NCBI GenBank assembly: GCA_019695395.1
Contig: JAIBAD010000011.1
Coordinates: 1-43,971 of the forward strand
From: Alphaproteobacteria bacterium
Lineage (GTDB): Bacteria; Pseudomonadota; Alphaproteobacteria; JAEUKQ01; JAIBAD01
Direction of reading: 5' to 3'
Length of the DNA: 43,971 bases
This document shows, one piece after another, positions 17,218-30,176 of the stretch. The notes below the pieces were generated by a model that ran no database searches, was not told the origin of the DNA, and saw nothing but the letters and a program-made list of their open reading frames with translations. Numbering within the stretch: the first letter of the stretch is position 1; each line of letters opens with the position of its first letter. A program made the position numbers and the translations under genes.

Positions 17218-19179
17218 ATGATTGCATTAGCTGGTCAATATAGTCTTTTATTAGGATTAATTTTTTGTAGTCTCCAAGTCATAATACTTGGATTGGGCCT
17301 AAAACTTAATCACCACAAATTTATCCATTATGGATATTATAATATTAACGGGCAGTTTATTTGCATTTTATTAGCGTTTTTTTTATTAATAGTTGCCTAT
17401 ATTAAATCTGACTTTTCTTTAAAAGTAGTTGCAGAAAATTCATATATTTTACAGCCTCTTATTTACAAAATAGCTGCAGCTTGGGGTAATCACGAAGGTT
17501 CTATCCTTTTATGGATTCTTGTTATTTCTTGTTTTACATTTATATTTTATCACCGTAACCAATCCTTAGATCAAAAATCACGCTCTTGGATTATGATCAT
17601 CCAAGGATTTATGAATGGTATTTTTTTACTTTTTATTTTAACAACATCTAGTCCTTTTCAACTCTCCCCTTTAGTTGAAAATAAAGGGGCTGGATTAAAT
17701 CCACTTTTACAAGACCCCGGATTGGCCTTGCACCCCCCTATGCTTTATATTGGGTATGTTGGGTTTTCTCTTTCTTTTTGTTTTGCAATTGCTGGGTTAA
17801 TTACAGGTAAAATTAATCACATTTGGGCATCAGCCCTTTATCCTTGGGTATTATTTTCATGGTTGTTTTTAGGTATCGGTATTTGTTTAGGAAGTTATTG
17901 GGCCTATTATGAATTAGGATGGGGTGGATGGTGGTACTGGGATCCGGTTGAAAATGCATCGTTAATGCCCTGGCTTGCGGCAACCGCCCTTATTCATTCA
18001 TTACGTGTTTTAGAAAAACGCAATATTCTTAAAAAATGGTCCGCTTTTTTAGCTATTATAACTTTTACCTTAAGTCTTATAGGTACATTCTTAGTACGGT
18101 CCGGTATACTTATTTCCGTCCACAGTTTTGCAAGTGATCCAAGCCGCGGTATATTTATATTAGATATTATTGTTCTCATTTCGGGAAGTGCTTTTTTACT
18201 TTTTGCTTTCAAAGCACCTCTTTTAAAAGAGACTATTCAATTTACTTTTCTAAGCCGTGAAAATAGTATTATATTGAATAATCTTTTATTATGTACAGCT
18301 ACCGCCACAGTTTTTTTAGGTACATTCTACCCTGTCTTTTTAGAATTTTTCTCAACACTTAAAGTATCTGTTGGTCCCCCTTATTTTAATAAAACTTTTG
18401 GCATTATTATTATTCCTTTAGGCCTTATTGTTATCATAGGTATGGAAGTAGCATGGCGTAAAGATATATGGAAAAGATTATGGCGTAATATAAAATTACT
18501 TGTTATCAGTATAAGTTTATCTTTAGGTTTACTACTGTTAATAAGTACAGAAAATTTAGAAACCATTTTTGGATTTGGATTATCTTTATGGATAATTATG
18601 GGAAGCATCCATCATTTAACCCAACGGTTGAAAATTTTTATTCTTCCTTTTCACAAAAGTTTGATTATTGCACAGAACTTACCCTGGAGATTCTATGGTA
18701 TGATTATAGCCCATGCAGGAATTGGCATTTTACTTTTAGGCATTGTTGGTAATGCCACCTGGACACAACAAATTGATTTTAATCTTATTCCTAAACAAAC
18801 GGTACATTTTGCAGATTATAATTTTCACTTTGATGCTTTAAAAAAAATTGATGGGCCAAACTATACGGCTTATCAAGCGACAATATTTGTTTATTTACAG
18901 TCGACCCATGAAAAAATTTTGGAATTATTTCCAGAAAAACGGCTTTATCTCCCAGATCAAACATTAACAAGCGAAACAGCGATTGGCCGATATTATTTAA
19001 CCGATATTTATACTGTACTGGGGGAACCCAATACCCAAGGTATATGGAATATAAAAATTTATATCAAACCTTTTATGATTATTATATGGTCAGGTTTTAT
19101 TGCCATAATTATTGGTGGCTTTTTATGTTTGGTATCAATATTATCTAATAAGAAAAAAGGAAACATGATTTATGTTTAA
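17218..19179 (+). CDS. ccmF: Cytochrome c heme lyase subunit CcmF
   Basis: Large polytopic inner-membrane component of the heme lyase that attaches heme to apocytochrome c. The tryptophan-rich WWD motif is clear (GWGGWWYWDPVENASLMPW, about residues 237-255). Conserved histidines lie in external loops, for example in GNHEGSILLW and LHPPMLYIGY, and a long C-terminal periplasmic loop precedes the last helix. The length of 653 residues is typical. It overlaps the ccmG start by 8 bases. The role in system I maturation follows family knowledge. Confidence 0.96.
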   Translation: MIALAGQYSLLLGLIFCSLQVIILGLGLKLNHHKFIHYGYYNINGQFICILLAFFLLIVAYIKSDFSLKVVAENSYILQPLIYKIAAAWGNHEGSILLWILVISCFTFIFYHRNQSLDQKSRSWIMIIQGFMNGIFLLFILTTSSPFQLSPLVENKGAGLNPLLQDPGLALHPPMLYIGYVGFSLSFCFAIAGLITGKINHIWASALYPWVLFSWLFLGIGICLGSYWAYYELGWGGWWYWDPVENASLMPWLAATALIHSLRVLEKRNILKKWSAFLAIITFTLSLIGTFLVRSGILISVHSFASDPSRGIFILDIIVLISGSAFLLFAFKAPLLKETIQFTFLSRENSIILNNLLLCTATATVFLGTFYPVFLEFFSTLKVSVGPPYFNKTFGIIIIPLGLIVIIGMEVAWRKDIWKRLWRNIKLLVISISLSLGLLLLISTENLETIFGFGLSLWIIMGSIHHLTQRLKIFILPFHKSLIIAQNLPWRFYGMIIAHAGIGILLLGIVGNATWTQQIDFNLIPKQTVHFADYNFHFDALKKIDGPNYTAYQATIFVYLQSTHEKILELFPEKRLYLPDQTLTSETAIGRYYLTDIYTVLGEPNTQGIWNIKIYIKPFMIIIWSGFIAIIIGGFLCLVSILSNKKKGNMIYV

Positions 19180-19708
19180 ACGTCTTCCTTATTTATTACC
19201 TATTATTATACTTATCGCTGTTGTTTTTTATTTTGGTTGGACATTAAAAAAAGGTCAAGATCCCTCTTTTATACCATCTGCATTAGTTAACCAATCTGTA
19301 CCTGTCTTTAATTTACCTGTTCTTGACCAACATAATTTTTTTACCCAAAATAATCTTGAAAAAAAAATAACCATAATTAATTTTTTTGCATCCTGGTGCA
19401 TACCATGCGAAGCAGAAATACCAATCTTACGAGACCTTGTAGAAAAAGAAAAATACATAAAACTCATTGGTATTGGTTATAAAGATGATCCTATTAAATT
19501 AAAAGATTGGTTAATTAAATTAGGCAACCCCTATCATGTGGTCATCTTAGATGAAGGAAAAACAGCTATAGATTTTGGTATTTATGGAATACCTGAAACC
19601 TTTATTCTTGACCAACAAGGAATTATTCGTTATCACCATGCTGGCCCTTTAGAACAAACGATTGTATCTCGTGAAATTATACCTACTCTCCATAATTTGG
19701 CTAATTAA
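19172..19708 (+). CDS. ccmG: Thiol:disulfide interchange protein CcmG/DsbE
   Basis: Membrane-anchored periplasmic thioredoxin-like reductase that keeps apocytochrome c CXXCH cysteines reduced. An N-terminal helix (about residues 7-24) is followed by a thioredoxin fold with the active site ASWCIPCEAEIP, a GIGYKDD segment and the cis-proline region YGIPETF. The length of 178 residues is normal. It overlaps ccmF by 8 bases at its start and ccmH by 47 bases at its end, typical of coupled translation in this cluster. Confidence 0.95.
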   Translation: MFKRLPYLLPIIILIAVVFYFGWTLKKGQDPSFIPSALVNQSVPVFNLPVLDQHNFFTQNNLEKKITIINFFASWCIPCEAEIPILRDLVEKEKYIKLIGIGYKDDPIKLKDWLIKLGNPYHVVILDEGKTAIDFGIYGIPETFILDQQGIIRYHHAGPLEQTIVSREIIPTLHNLAN

Positions 19709-20093
19709 ACAAACTTTCATAGCTCTTATTATAATTTTTTATTTTTATAATATTCAAAGCTATGCAAATCCATTGACCCTACCCCCTACGTTGGAAATTA
19801 ATGAACGTGCCCATAATCTTTATAGACAGTTAAGATGTCCTGTCTGTCAAAACCAATCTTTAGAAGATTCTGATGCACATTTAACAACTGATATAAAAAA
19901 AATTATCCTAAATAAACTAGAACAAGGCGAAACTGACCAACAAATTATTGATTATCTTGTTTTACGTTACGGAAATTTTATTCTTTTAGACCCACCTCTT
20001 GATCCTTATACCTATTTGTTATGGTTAGGTCCATTGATCATATTTATTTTAGGGTTATACAAAATTATTTTCTTTTTAAAAAAAACGGACTGA
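19662..20093 (+). CDS. ccmH: Cytochrome c maturation protein CcmH
   Basis: Periplasmic thiol-reductase subunit of the heme lyase complex. It shows the LRCPVCQNQSLEDSDA motif with the CXXC pair, preceded by a signal/anchor segment and followed by a C-terminal membrane helix (about residues 120-138), as in CcmH/CycL. The length of 143 residues is typical for the short form. The start lies inside ccmG and gives an unusually long n-region before the hydrophobic core; no better start is visible in frame. No ccmI-like TPR gene follows, because the next gene is an amino-acid ABC transporter ATPase. Confidence 0.93.
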   Translation: MYLVKLYLLSIIWLIKQTFIALIIIFYFYNIQSYANPLTLPPTLEINERAHNLYRQLRCPVCQNQSLEDSDAHLTTDIKKIILNKLEQGETDQQIIDYLVLRYGNFILLDPPLDPYTYLLWLGPLIIFILGLYKIIFFLKKTD

Positions 20094-20161
20094 GTTACAA
20101 TTTTTACTATGTTTATTTTATTCTATTTGTAGATTTTACCATTTGACCATAATTCATAAAT

Positions 20162-20950
20162 ATGTTGACGAACCCTGCCACCTTAATTGCTGAAGATATC
20201 CATAAAAAATTTGGAAACACTGAAGTATTAAAAGGTATTTCTTTGACAGCACTTCAAGGAAGTGTCATTGCCATGATTGGAAGCAGCGGGTCAGGCAAAA
20301 GTACATTTTTACGTTGTTTAAATTTACTTGAAATACCGGATGCAGGTCGCGTTATCATTGATGGTGAATTAATTCGTATGCATTATACAAAAGATAAGAA
20401 ATATATACCATCTGATTATAAACAAGTTGATAAAATTCGTTCAAAACTTGGTATGGTTTTTCAAAATTTTAATTTATGGTCTCATATGACCATTTTAGAA
20501 AATATCATTGAAGCACCTATTCACGTTTTAAAAGTACCCAAAACTAAAGCACTTGAACAAGCTAGATTTTTATTAAATAAAGTTGGGATTGAAAATAAAA
20601 AAGATTTTTATCCTAATCAATTATCTGGTGGGCAACAACAAAGAGCAGCTATAGCACGAGCCTTAGCTATGGATCCCAAAGTAATGTTGTTCGATGAACC
20701 AACTTCTGCTTTGGATCCTGAACTTGTTAACGAAGTCCTCAAAGTTATGAAACAATTAGCTGAAGAAGGACGAACCATGCTTATCGTCACCCACGAAATG
20801 AATTTCGCAAGAGAAGTAGCGTCCGAAGTTATTTATCTCCATAATGGCCGGATTGAAGAACAAGGCCCACCAAAAGAAGTATTTAACAACCCAAAATCAG
20901 AGCGATGCAGGCAATTTTTAGCCAAAAGCCTTCATAATGTTCTACATTGA
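20162..20950 (+). CDS. Polar amino-acid ABC transporter ATP-binding protein
   Basis: ATPase subunit of an importer in the histidine/arginine/glutamine (PAAT) family. It contains the Walker A GSSGSGKST, Q-loop VFQNFNLWSHMTILEN, signature LSGGQQQRAAIARAL, Walker B VMLFDEPTSALDPE and the switch histidine in VTHEMNFAREV. The insertion around MHYTKDKKYIPSDYKQVDKIRSKLG is typical of HisP-like proteins. The length of 262 residues is normal. The gene opens a four-gene importer: ATPase, binding protein and two permeases. Substrate is probably a basic or polar amino acid, but this cannot be narrowed from sequence alone. Confidence 0.94.
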   Translation: MLTNPATLIAEDIHKKFGNTEVLKGISLTALQGSVIAMIGSSGSGKSTFLRCLNLLEIPDAGRVIIDGELIRMHYTKDKKYIPSDYKQVDKIRSKLGMVFQNFNLWSHMTILENIIEAPIHVLKVPKTKALEQARFLLNKVGIENKKDFYPNQLSGGQQQRAAIARALAMDPKVMLFDEPTSALDPELVNEVLKVMKQLAEEGRTMLIVTHEMNFAREVASEVIYLHNGRIEEQGPPKEVFNNPKSERCRQFLAKSLHNVLH

Positions 20951-21002
20951 AAATAATTACAAAATCTTGTACAAAGGTCGGGATGTTAAGTCAATTATTT
21001 GA

Positions 21003-21914
21003 ATGGAGCTTACCTTGAAAAAATTTATATTTTTTATTCTTGCCATCGTAATCATTCTTGCGATTTATTTTTATAACAATCCAGACGTTTATCAAAAATT
21101 TAAAAATTACCTAGGGCTTGAAACAAACATAGCAACATCTTCCTTACAAAATGATCAAGCCACGACAGATACCGGAAGCAATACACCTGTTGGTGTACCA
21201 GGATTATCTAAAAAAATCCGTATTGCGACAGAAGGAGCATATCCCCCTTTTAATTATGTCGATCAAACAGGGGAACTTAAAGGATTTGATGTTGATATAG
21301 CTAAAGCTTTATGTGAAAAAATGAAGGCAGATTGTGAAATCGTTGCCCAAGATTGGGATGGTATTATTCCAGGATTACAAGCAAAAAAATATGATGCTAT
21401 TATAGCATCAATGTCTATTACACCCCAACGTAAAGAACAAGTTGATTTTAGTAAAAAATATTATCAAACACCAGCGCGTTTTGTTAAAAAGAAAGATACA
21501 GATATTACTATAAGCAATGATGGATTAGCTAATAAAAGGGTTGCTGTTCAACGTGCAACCATTCATGAGAATTTTATAAAAGATCAATTTCCTAAAGCTA
21601 TTCCTGTTCTTTATGATACACAAGATAATGCTAACCTTGATATGGTAGCAGGGCGTGTCGATTTATTATTTGCAGATAGTGTTGTTTTAAATCTTGGTTT
21701 TTTAAAAACAGAAAGTGGCAAAGATTATGAATTTGTTGGACCAAGTTATGTAGAACCTAAAAGTATTTTAGGTGAAGGTGTGGGTATTGCTTTGCGTAAA
21801 GGAGAAACAGATTTACTTAATTCTTTTAATCAAGCTATTGATGCTATCCGAGAAGACGATACTTATAAAAAAATCAATGACACTTATTTTGACTTTGATG
21901 TTTATGGAGATTAA
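21003..21914 (+). CDS. Amino-acid ABC transporter substrate-binding protein, apparently membrane-anchored
   Basis: Family 3 extracellular solute-binding protein. After a hydrophobic segment (about residues 8-24) comes a Ser/Thr/Asn-rich linker (about 25-70) and then the binding domain beginning KKIRIATEGAYPPFNYVD, with GFDVDIAKALC, IIPGLQAKKYDAII and SITPQRKEQVDFS. No lipobox and no obvious signal peptidase I site follow the hydrophobic segment, so the protein may remain anchored by an uncleaved helix. The ATG at 21003 is one option; a TTG at 21015 has GGAG six bases upstream (21005-21008) and would start MKKFIF, the more usual form. An ATPase gene precedes it. A strong hairpin terminator separates it from the permeases. 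Confidence 0.92.
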   Translation: MELTLKKFIFFILAIVIILAIYFYNNPDVYQKFKNYLGLETNIATSSLQNDQATTDTGSNTPVGVPGLSKKIRIATEGAYPPFNYVDQTGELKGFDVDIAKALCEKMKADCEIVAQDWDGIIPGLQAKKYDAIIASMSITPQRKEQVDFSKKYYQTPARFVKKKDTDITISNDGLANKRVAVQRATIHENFIKDQFPKAIPVLYDTQDNANLDMVAGRVDLLFADSVVLNLGFLKTESGKDYEFVGPSYVEPKSILGEGVGIALRKGETDLLNSFNQAIDAIREDDTYKKINDTYFDFDVYGD

Positions 21915-21935
21915 TAATACTTTATTTTTATAATT

Positions 21936-21985
21936 AAATGGCCTCGATCCTAATCAATAATTGATTATGATTTGAGGCCATTTTT
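21936..21985 (+). terminator. Strong hairpin with T-run between binding-protein and permease genes
   Basis: A perfect 10-bp outer stem, aaatggcctc (21936-21945) with gaggccattt (21974-21983), encloses a second 7-bp stem (21951-21957 with 21961-21967). The right arm ends in a five-T run (21981-21985). This has the form of an intrinsic terminator and lies 22 bases after the binding-protein stop and 24 before the first permease start. It would let the binding protein be made in excess over the permeases by partial termination. Confidence 0.8.
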
Positions 21986-22008
21986 AATGAGATTTCATTA
22001 GTAATTAT

Positions 22009-22698
22009 ATGAATGACTTAATTAATTATGGATGGATGCTTTGCGATGGGGCTTTATTAACTCTTGCTGTTGGGATTTCATCTTTAATTATGGCCCTAGC
22101 TTTAGGGTTAATAATGGCTTTAATTAAAATTTATACATCACCATTTTTTAAAAATTTAGCCAATTTATATACAGGCATTATTCGCGGCATCCCTGAATTA
22201 GTACTTTTACTTTTAATCTATTATCAAGGTTCCATTCTTTTGCAACATATAGCTTTATGGGTTGGCCATAAAGACTATATTAATATTAACGCTTTTGTAA
22301 CAGGTGTTATTACGCTTGGATTCATATACGGGGCTTATGCAACCGAAGTTTTTCGTGGCGCCATTCTAGCAATTCCAAAAGGGCAAATTGAAGCAGCCGC
22401 CGCATGCGGAATGTCGCGTTTTCTAATTATAAAACGTATTTTATTACCTTTACTTCTAAGATTTGCTTTACCTGGCATTGGTAATGTATGGTTAGTTTTA
22501 CTAAAAGCCACCGCAATCATCTCTGTTATTGGTCTTGATGAATTAACTCGGAAAGCACATATTGCTGCAGGTGCCACAAGAAACCCTTTTTTATTTTTTC
22601 TTACAGCTGCTTTAATTTATTTAATATTTACAAACCTTTCTATGATTATTATCAGAAAACTTGAAATTAAAGCAAATCAAGGTTTCATAAAAAATTAA
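22009..22698 (+). CDS. Polar amino-acid ABC transporter permease (HisQ type)
   Basis: Inner-membrane permease subunit with five or so helices and the cytoplasmic EAA loop around EVFRGAILAIPKGQIEAAAACGMS (about residues 112-135), which contacts the ATPase. The N-terminal part GALLTLAVGISSLIMALALG matches the PAAT/HisM-HisQ family. The length of 229 residues is normal. The second permease follows after one base, so the two probably form a heterodimeric channel. The start is the first ATG after the terminator hairpin. Confidence 0.93.
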   Translation: MNDLINYGWMLCDGALLTLAVGISSLIMALALGLIMALIKIYTSPFFKNLANLYTGIIRGIPELVLLLLIYYQGSILLQHIALWVGHKDYININAFVTGVITLGFIYGAYATEVFRGAILAIPKGQIEAAAACGMSRFLIIKRILLPLLLRFALPGIGNVWLVLLKATAIISVIGLDELTRKAHIAAGATRNPFLFFLTAALIYLIFTNLSMIIIRKLEIKANQGFIKN

Positions 22699-22699
22699 A

Positions 22700-23386
22700 A
22701 TGAATTTTTCAATTATTTTTAATTACATTCCAGATTTATTCCAAGGGTTTCTTCTAACACTTGAACTGACTTTTTATTCATTAGCTCTTGGGTTAATTTT
22801 AGCATTTTTACTCGCAATTCTAAAACTTTCTTCTTATAAAATTATTTCTCAATTAGCAAAGGCCTATATCTTTTTTTTTCGCGGTACCCCTATATTAATT
22901 CAAATTTATCTTATCTATTATGGATTTGGACAGATTAATATTCAAAATACCTTTTTATGGCTTATTGTCAAAGATGCTTATAGTTGCGCCCTTATTGCTT
23001 TAACCCTTAATACTGCGGCCTATACAGCAGAGATATTACAAGGTGCTTTTAAATCTGTTCCTTTAGGAGAAATTGAAGCTGGAAAAGCATGTGGGATGTC
23101 AAAATTACTTTTATTTAGACGGATTATCCTACCCATTAGCATTCGATATATTTTACCCGCTTATTCTAATGAAATAATTCTTATGCTTCATGCTAGTTCA
23201 TTAACAAGCATTATTACTTTAATGGATTTAACGGGTATTGCTCGCAAACTAGCTAGCCAAACCTTATTGCAAGATACTTTTTTTATTACAATTGCCGCTA
23301 TATATTTGGCTATAACTTATAGTATTTTAGGAATTTATAAATTATTAGAAAAACATTTATATAAACATTTAGACAAAAACCAATAA
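22700..23386 (+). CDS. Polar amino-acid ABC transporter permease (HisM type)
   Basis: Second permease subunit, similar in size and layout to its neighbour. The segment LTLELTFYSLALGLILAFLLA lies near the N-terminus, FRGTPILIQIYLIYYGFGQ in the first third, and the EAA loop is AEILQGAFKSVPLGEIEAGKACGMS. The RGTP…Q motif is characteristic of HisM/ArtM/GlnP proteins. The length of 228 residues is normal. It ends only 2 bases from the stop of convergent gyrB, with no terminator visible between the two. Confidence 0.93.
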   Translation: MNFSIIFNYIPDLFQGFLLTLELTFYSLALGLILAFLLAILKLSSYKIISQLAKAYIFFFRGTPILIQIYLIYYGFGQINIQNTFLWLIVKDAYSCALIALTLNTAAYTAEILQGAFKSVPLGEIEAGKACGMSKLLLFRRIILPISIRYILPAYSNEIILMLHASSLTSIITLMDLTGIARKLASQTLLQDTFFITIAAIYLAITYSILGIYKLLEKHLYKHLDKNQ

Positions 23387-23388
23387 AA

Positions 23389-27041
<3,653 letters not shown>

Positions 27042-27072
27042 AACATAAGATGAAATTGTATTCTCCTATTAT

Positions 27073-28191
27073 TCACACACGCATAGGCATAAGAATATAA
27101 AGAGCCGCTTGATCTTCGGTATCATTAATCAAAACAGGCGAAGCCGCATCTGATAAAGAAAATTTTATTTTTTCTCCTTCAATTTGCTGAACTATATCCA
27201 TAAGATAACGGGCATTAAAACCTATTTCTAAATCATCCGCTTTATAATTTATTTCTACTTCTTCGAATGCTGTGCCGTTTTCAGGACTGCTTGCATGAAT
27301 AGATAAAACAGAAGGTTTTAAATGCAATTTAACTGCTCTTGATTTATCACTACAAATAGTTGCAACACGATCAACAGCCTGGGCAAACATATTTCTTTCA
27401 ACGGTAAACATTTTATCATTATTTTCTGGGATAACTTTTTGATAATCCGGAAAAGCCCTATCAATAAGTTTAGATACAAGAAAAGCATCCCCAACAGAAA
27501 AACTTATCTTTGTGTCAGAAAAAGATATTTTAATAGGATCATTAAATTCATCTACCAGTTTTTTAAGCTCCGTCACGGTTTTTCTTGGTATAATAATTCC
27601 AGAATCTAAACCTATATTATCAGATAATTTAACCTCTACTCGTGCTAAACGATGACCATCCGTGGCCACAGACCGCAACATTATTCCTTCTGATGTTTTA
27701 AGTGTATGGAGGAAAATACCATTGAGATAATATCGTGCCTCTTCCGTTGAAATCGCAAATTTTGTTCGATCAATTAATTTTTTTAAAAAATCTGCTGGGA
27801 TAAAAAAATTATGTGTTAAATCATCTACAGCTAATGAAGGGAAATCATCACGGGGTAATGTTGAAAGTGTAAATTTTGAACGTCCAGCTTTTAAAAACAA
27901 TTGACCTGCTTTCGATTCTTCTAAATGTAATTCACACCCTTCGGGTAATTTACGGACAATATCATATAAAGTATGTGCGGGTAGTGTAACCGATCCTGGG
28001 GCAAGGGTTTGTGACGGTATTTTTTCAACGATAGTAATATCAAGATCCGTTGCTGTTAAATCTAATCGATCTTGTTCAGCTTCAATCAAAACATTTGATA
28101 AAATTGGGATTGTATTACGTCGTTCGACAACACTTTGTATATGGAGAAGAGATTTTAATAAAATTGCACGATCAACAATAATTTTCATCAT
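27073..28191 (-). CDS. dnaN: DNA polymerase III subunit beta (sliding clamp)
   Basis: Ring-shaped clamp that holds DNA polymerase III on DNA. Three repeated domains are recognisable: the N-terminus KIIVDRAILLKSLLHIQSVVERRNTIPILSNVLIEA-like start, the middle segment RLARVEVKL, and the C-terminal ALYILMPMRV tail that forms part of the protein-binding pocket. The length of 372 residues is typical. It is separated by 146 bases from dnaA and 31 from recF. Two adjacent methionine codons make the exact start uncertain by one residue. Confidence 0.97.
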   Translation of the reverse strand: MMKIIVDRAILLKSLLHIQSVVERRNTIPILSNVLIEAEQDRLDLTATDLDITIVEKIPSQTLAPGSVTLPAHTLYDIVRKLPEGCELHLEESKAGQLFLKAGRSKFTLSTLPRDDFPSLAVDDLTHNFFIPADFLKKLIDRTKFAISTEEARYYLNGIFLHTLKTSEGIMLRSVATDGHRLARVEVKLSDNIGLDSGIIIPRKTVTELKKLVDEFNDPIKISFSDTKISFSVGDAFLVSKLIDRAFPDYQKVIPENNDKMFTVERNMFAQAVDRVATICSDKSRAVKLHLKPSVLSIHASSPENGTAFEEVEINYKADDLEIGFNARYLMDIVQQIEGEKIKFSLSDAASPVLINDTEDQAALYILMPMRV

Positions 28192-28337
28192 AAAACCGGA
28201 TCAGCATTTAAACAATAAAACAGCATATTAAATAAAAAAATTCCCTAAATTCTATCTTTAATCAAAATTTATTTTAACATAAAAATTAGGAAAAAGAAGA
28301 ATAATTTGATCATTAAATATGAAGAATTGATAAATTG

Positions 28338-29735
28338 TTATCCCTGTAATATTTGGCGCAAATATTGGACATCTTGGCCAAAAAATTTATCCGTTGTTTG
28401 AAGCTCTTCAATCTTCTTAACAGCATGCATAACCGTTGTATGATCCCTATCACCAAAACAACGACCAATTTCTGGTAAAGAGCGATTAGTTAATTGTTTA
28501 GCAAGATACATAGCAATTTGTCTTGGCCGTGCCACAACTCTTGCTCTTCTTTCTGAATACATATCCGACATTTTAATATTAAAATGTTCTGCAACACGTT
28601 TCTGAATTTGCTCAATACTTAATGGGCGGTCATAGACAGCGAGTAGATCATGTAAAACTTCCTGAGCTGTTTGCAATGTAATAGTATTTTTATTAATTAA
28701 CGCGGCATGAGCAACAATTCTGTTTAGAACACCTTCTAATTCTCTTACATTAGAGGTAATTTTATGAGCAAGGAATTCCAAAACTTCTAAAGGTATATTG
28801 ACTTTCAACAAATTTGCTTTTGATTTTAATATTCCCAAACGCAATTCATAAGTTGTGGGAGATATATCAACAACTAACCCCCCTGCTAGTCTTGAACGTA
28901 CCCGTTCATTAAGACCTTCTAAACTCATAGGCGGTTTATCTGCAGAAACTACAATTTGATGGTTCTTATCAATTAAAGCATTAAAAGTATGAAAAAATTC
29001 TTCTTGGGTTGAATCTTTGCCACTAATAAATTGAATGTCATCAATCATTAATACGTCAACTGAACGAAATTGATCTTTAAATCCCACCATATCTTTACGA
29101 CGAAGGGCACGAACAAATTGATACATAAATCTTTCAGCTGAAAGATAAACAACTTTCTTACCAGGAAATTGTTGTTTAATACGAAGCCCAATTGCATGCA
29201 TAAGATGTGTTTTACCCAAACCTACACCACTATATAAAAATAAAGGGTTATAAGTCACTTGGGTTGAATCTGCTATACGCCGCGCGGCTACATGGGCTAA
29301 TTCATTAGATTTATCTGTAATAAAATTTTCAAAAGTGAATTTTGGATCAAAAGATGTACCAAGTTCTGTCAAAAAAGAAGTTTCACTTCCTAATTGGTTA
29401 TTTTTATTTAGTAATTCTTTTTCCTCAACAGATTGTTGATAATTTTCAGAAGTTGAAAATGTTTTATTAATTGATTCTTTATTTATAACAAATGTCAACG
29501 AGCGAACTGCAGAATTTTCTCGATGCCAAAAATTCTTTAATCGATCTAAATAATGAATTTCTATCCAATCTTTTATAAAACGAGTTGGTGCAGATATTTT
29601 TATTTCACCATTTTCATACCCAATAACATTTAAGGGTTTAATCCAACTATGATAAACAACGTCACCAAGATCGGCTTGTAAACGGGCCCTTACTTTTGTC
29701 CATTGTTGTTGTATTTCATTTGATGAAAAAGACAT
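28338..29735 (-). CDS. dnaA: Chromosomal replication initiator protein DnaA
   Basis: AAA+ initiator that binds DnaA boxes and opens the origin. Domain I (about residues 1-85) includes YHSWIKPL. Domain III has the Walker A GVGLGKTHLMHA, Walker B VLMIDDIQF and the sensor region GLNERVRSRLAGGL. Domain IV carries the DNA-binding signature DRDHTTVMHAVKKI. The length of 465 residues is normal; domain II (about 95-140) is low complexity. It is downstream of rpsT on the same strand. No consensus DnaA box was found in the flanking spacers. Confidence 0.98.
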   Translation of the reverse strand: MSFSSNEIQQQWTKVRARLQADLGDVVYHSWIKPLNVIGYENGEIKISAPTRFIKDWIEIHYLDRLKNFWHRENSAVRSLTFVINKESINKTFSTSENYQQSVEEKELLNKNNQLGSETSFLTELGTSFDPKFTFENFITDKSNELAHVAARRIADSTQVTYNPLFLYSGVGLGKTHLMHAIGLRIKQQFPGKKVVYLSAERFMYQFVRALRRKDMVGFKDQFRSVDVLMIDDIQFISGKDSTQEEFFHTFNALIDKNHQIVVSADKPPMSLEGLNERVRSRLAGGLVVDISPTTYELRLGILKSKANLLKVNIPLEVLEFLAHKITSNVRELEGVLNRIVAHAALINKNTITLQTAQEVLHDLLAVYDRPLSIEQIQKRVAEHFNIKMSDMYSERRARVVARPRQIAMYLAKQLTNRSLPEIGRCFGDRDHTTVMHAVKKIEELQTTDKFFGQDVQYLRQILQG

Positions 29736-30176
29736 CGACTATAAACCCCCAAATTAATACCACGACAGATTACAAACCTGATGTTGTGCGGTTTGTTGCC
29801 TTGGTAATTGATAATAATCTTTAGAATAGTTATTTATGTTATAGCAACTTTTATCTTCTAATATAGTAACAATAGAAACTGATTTATAGGATCGTCTCCA
29901 ACTGCGACAGAAAAACAACAGTAAGATTTTATAAGCCGTAATATTTTTTTTTATTACACCTATAAACTTAGAATTAAATCGAAAGAAAAAATCCAGCAAA
30001 TTTATGAATAAGATATTTTTTCTTTGTTCAAAAAGATTAATTTCAATTATTTTCCGATCTTTTTTAAAATTAATCATACCTATTGCTTTTCAATTCAAAA
30101 AGTAAACAAAAAAATCCCACCTCTACCCCTAAAAGGTAAAGCTAAAACCTTATATAAAATTATTTTTAGTTGTCTT
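29736..30176. other. 441-base spacer between rpsT and dnaA
   Basis: AT-rich stretch with no convincing gene. A minus-strand frame of 107 codons at 29754-30077 has a skewed basic/aromatic composition and no recognised motif, and is judged spurious. The spacer would carry the dnaA promoter and leader. A possible -10 region TATAAA lies near 29930 on the minus strand, in the context CGGCTTATAAAA that resembles the rpsT promoter, but without a good -35. No TTATCCACA-type DnaA box was seen by eye on either strand. Confidence 0.5.

Noticed and set aside
29754-30077. 107-codon minus-strand frame between rpsT and dnaA
   Set aside because: Composition is a mix of Lys, Ile, Phe, Asn and Arg typical of translated AT-rich spacer, with no motif, signal peptide or good ribosome binding site.
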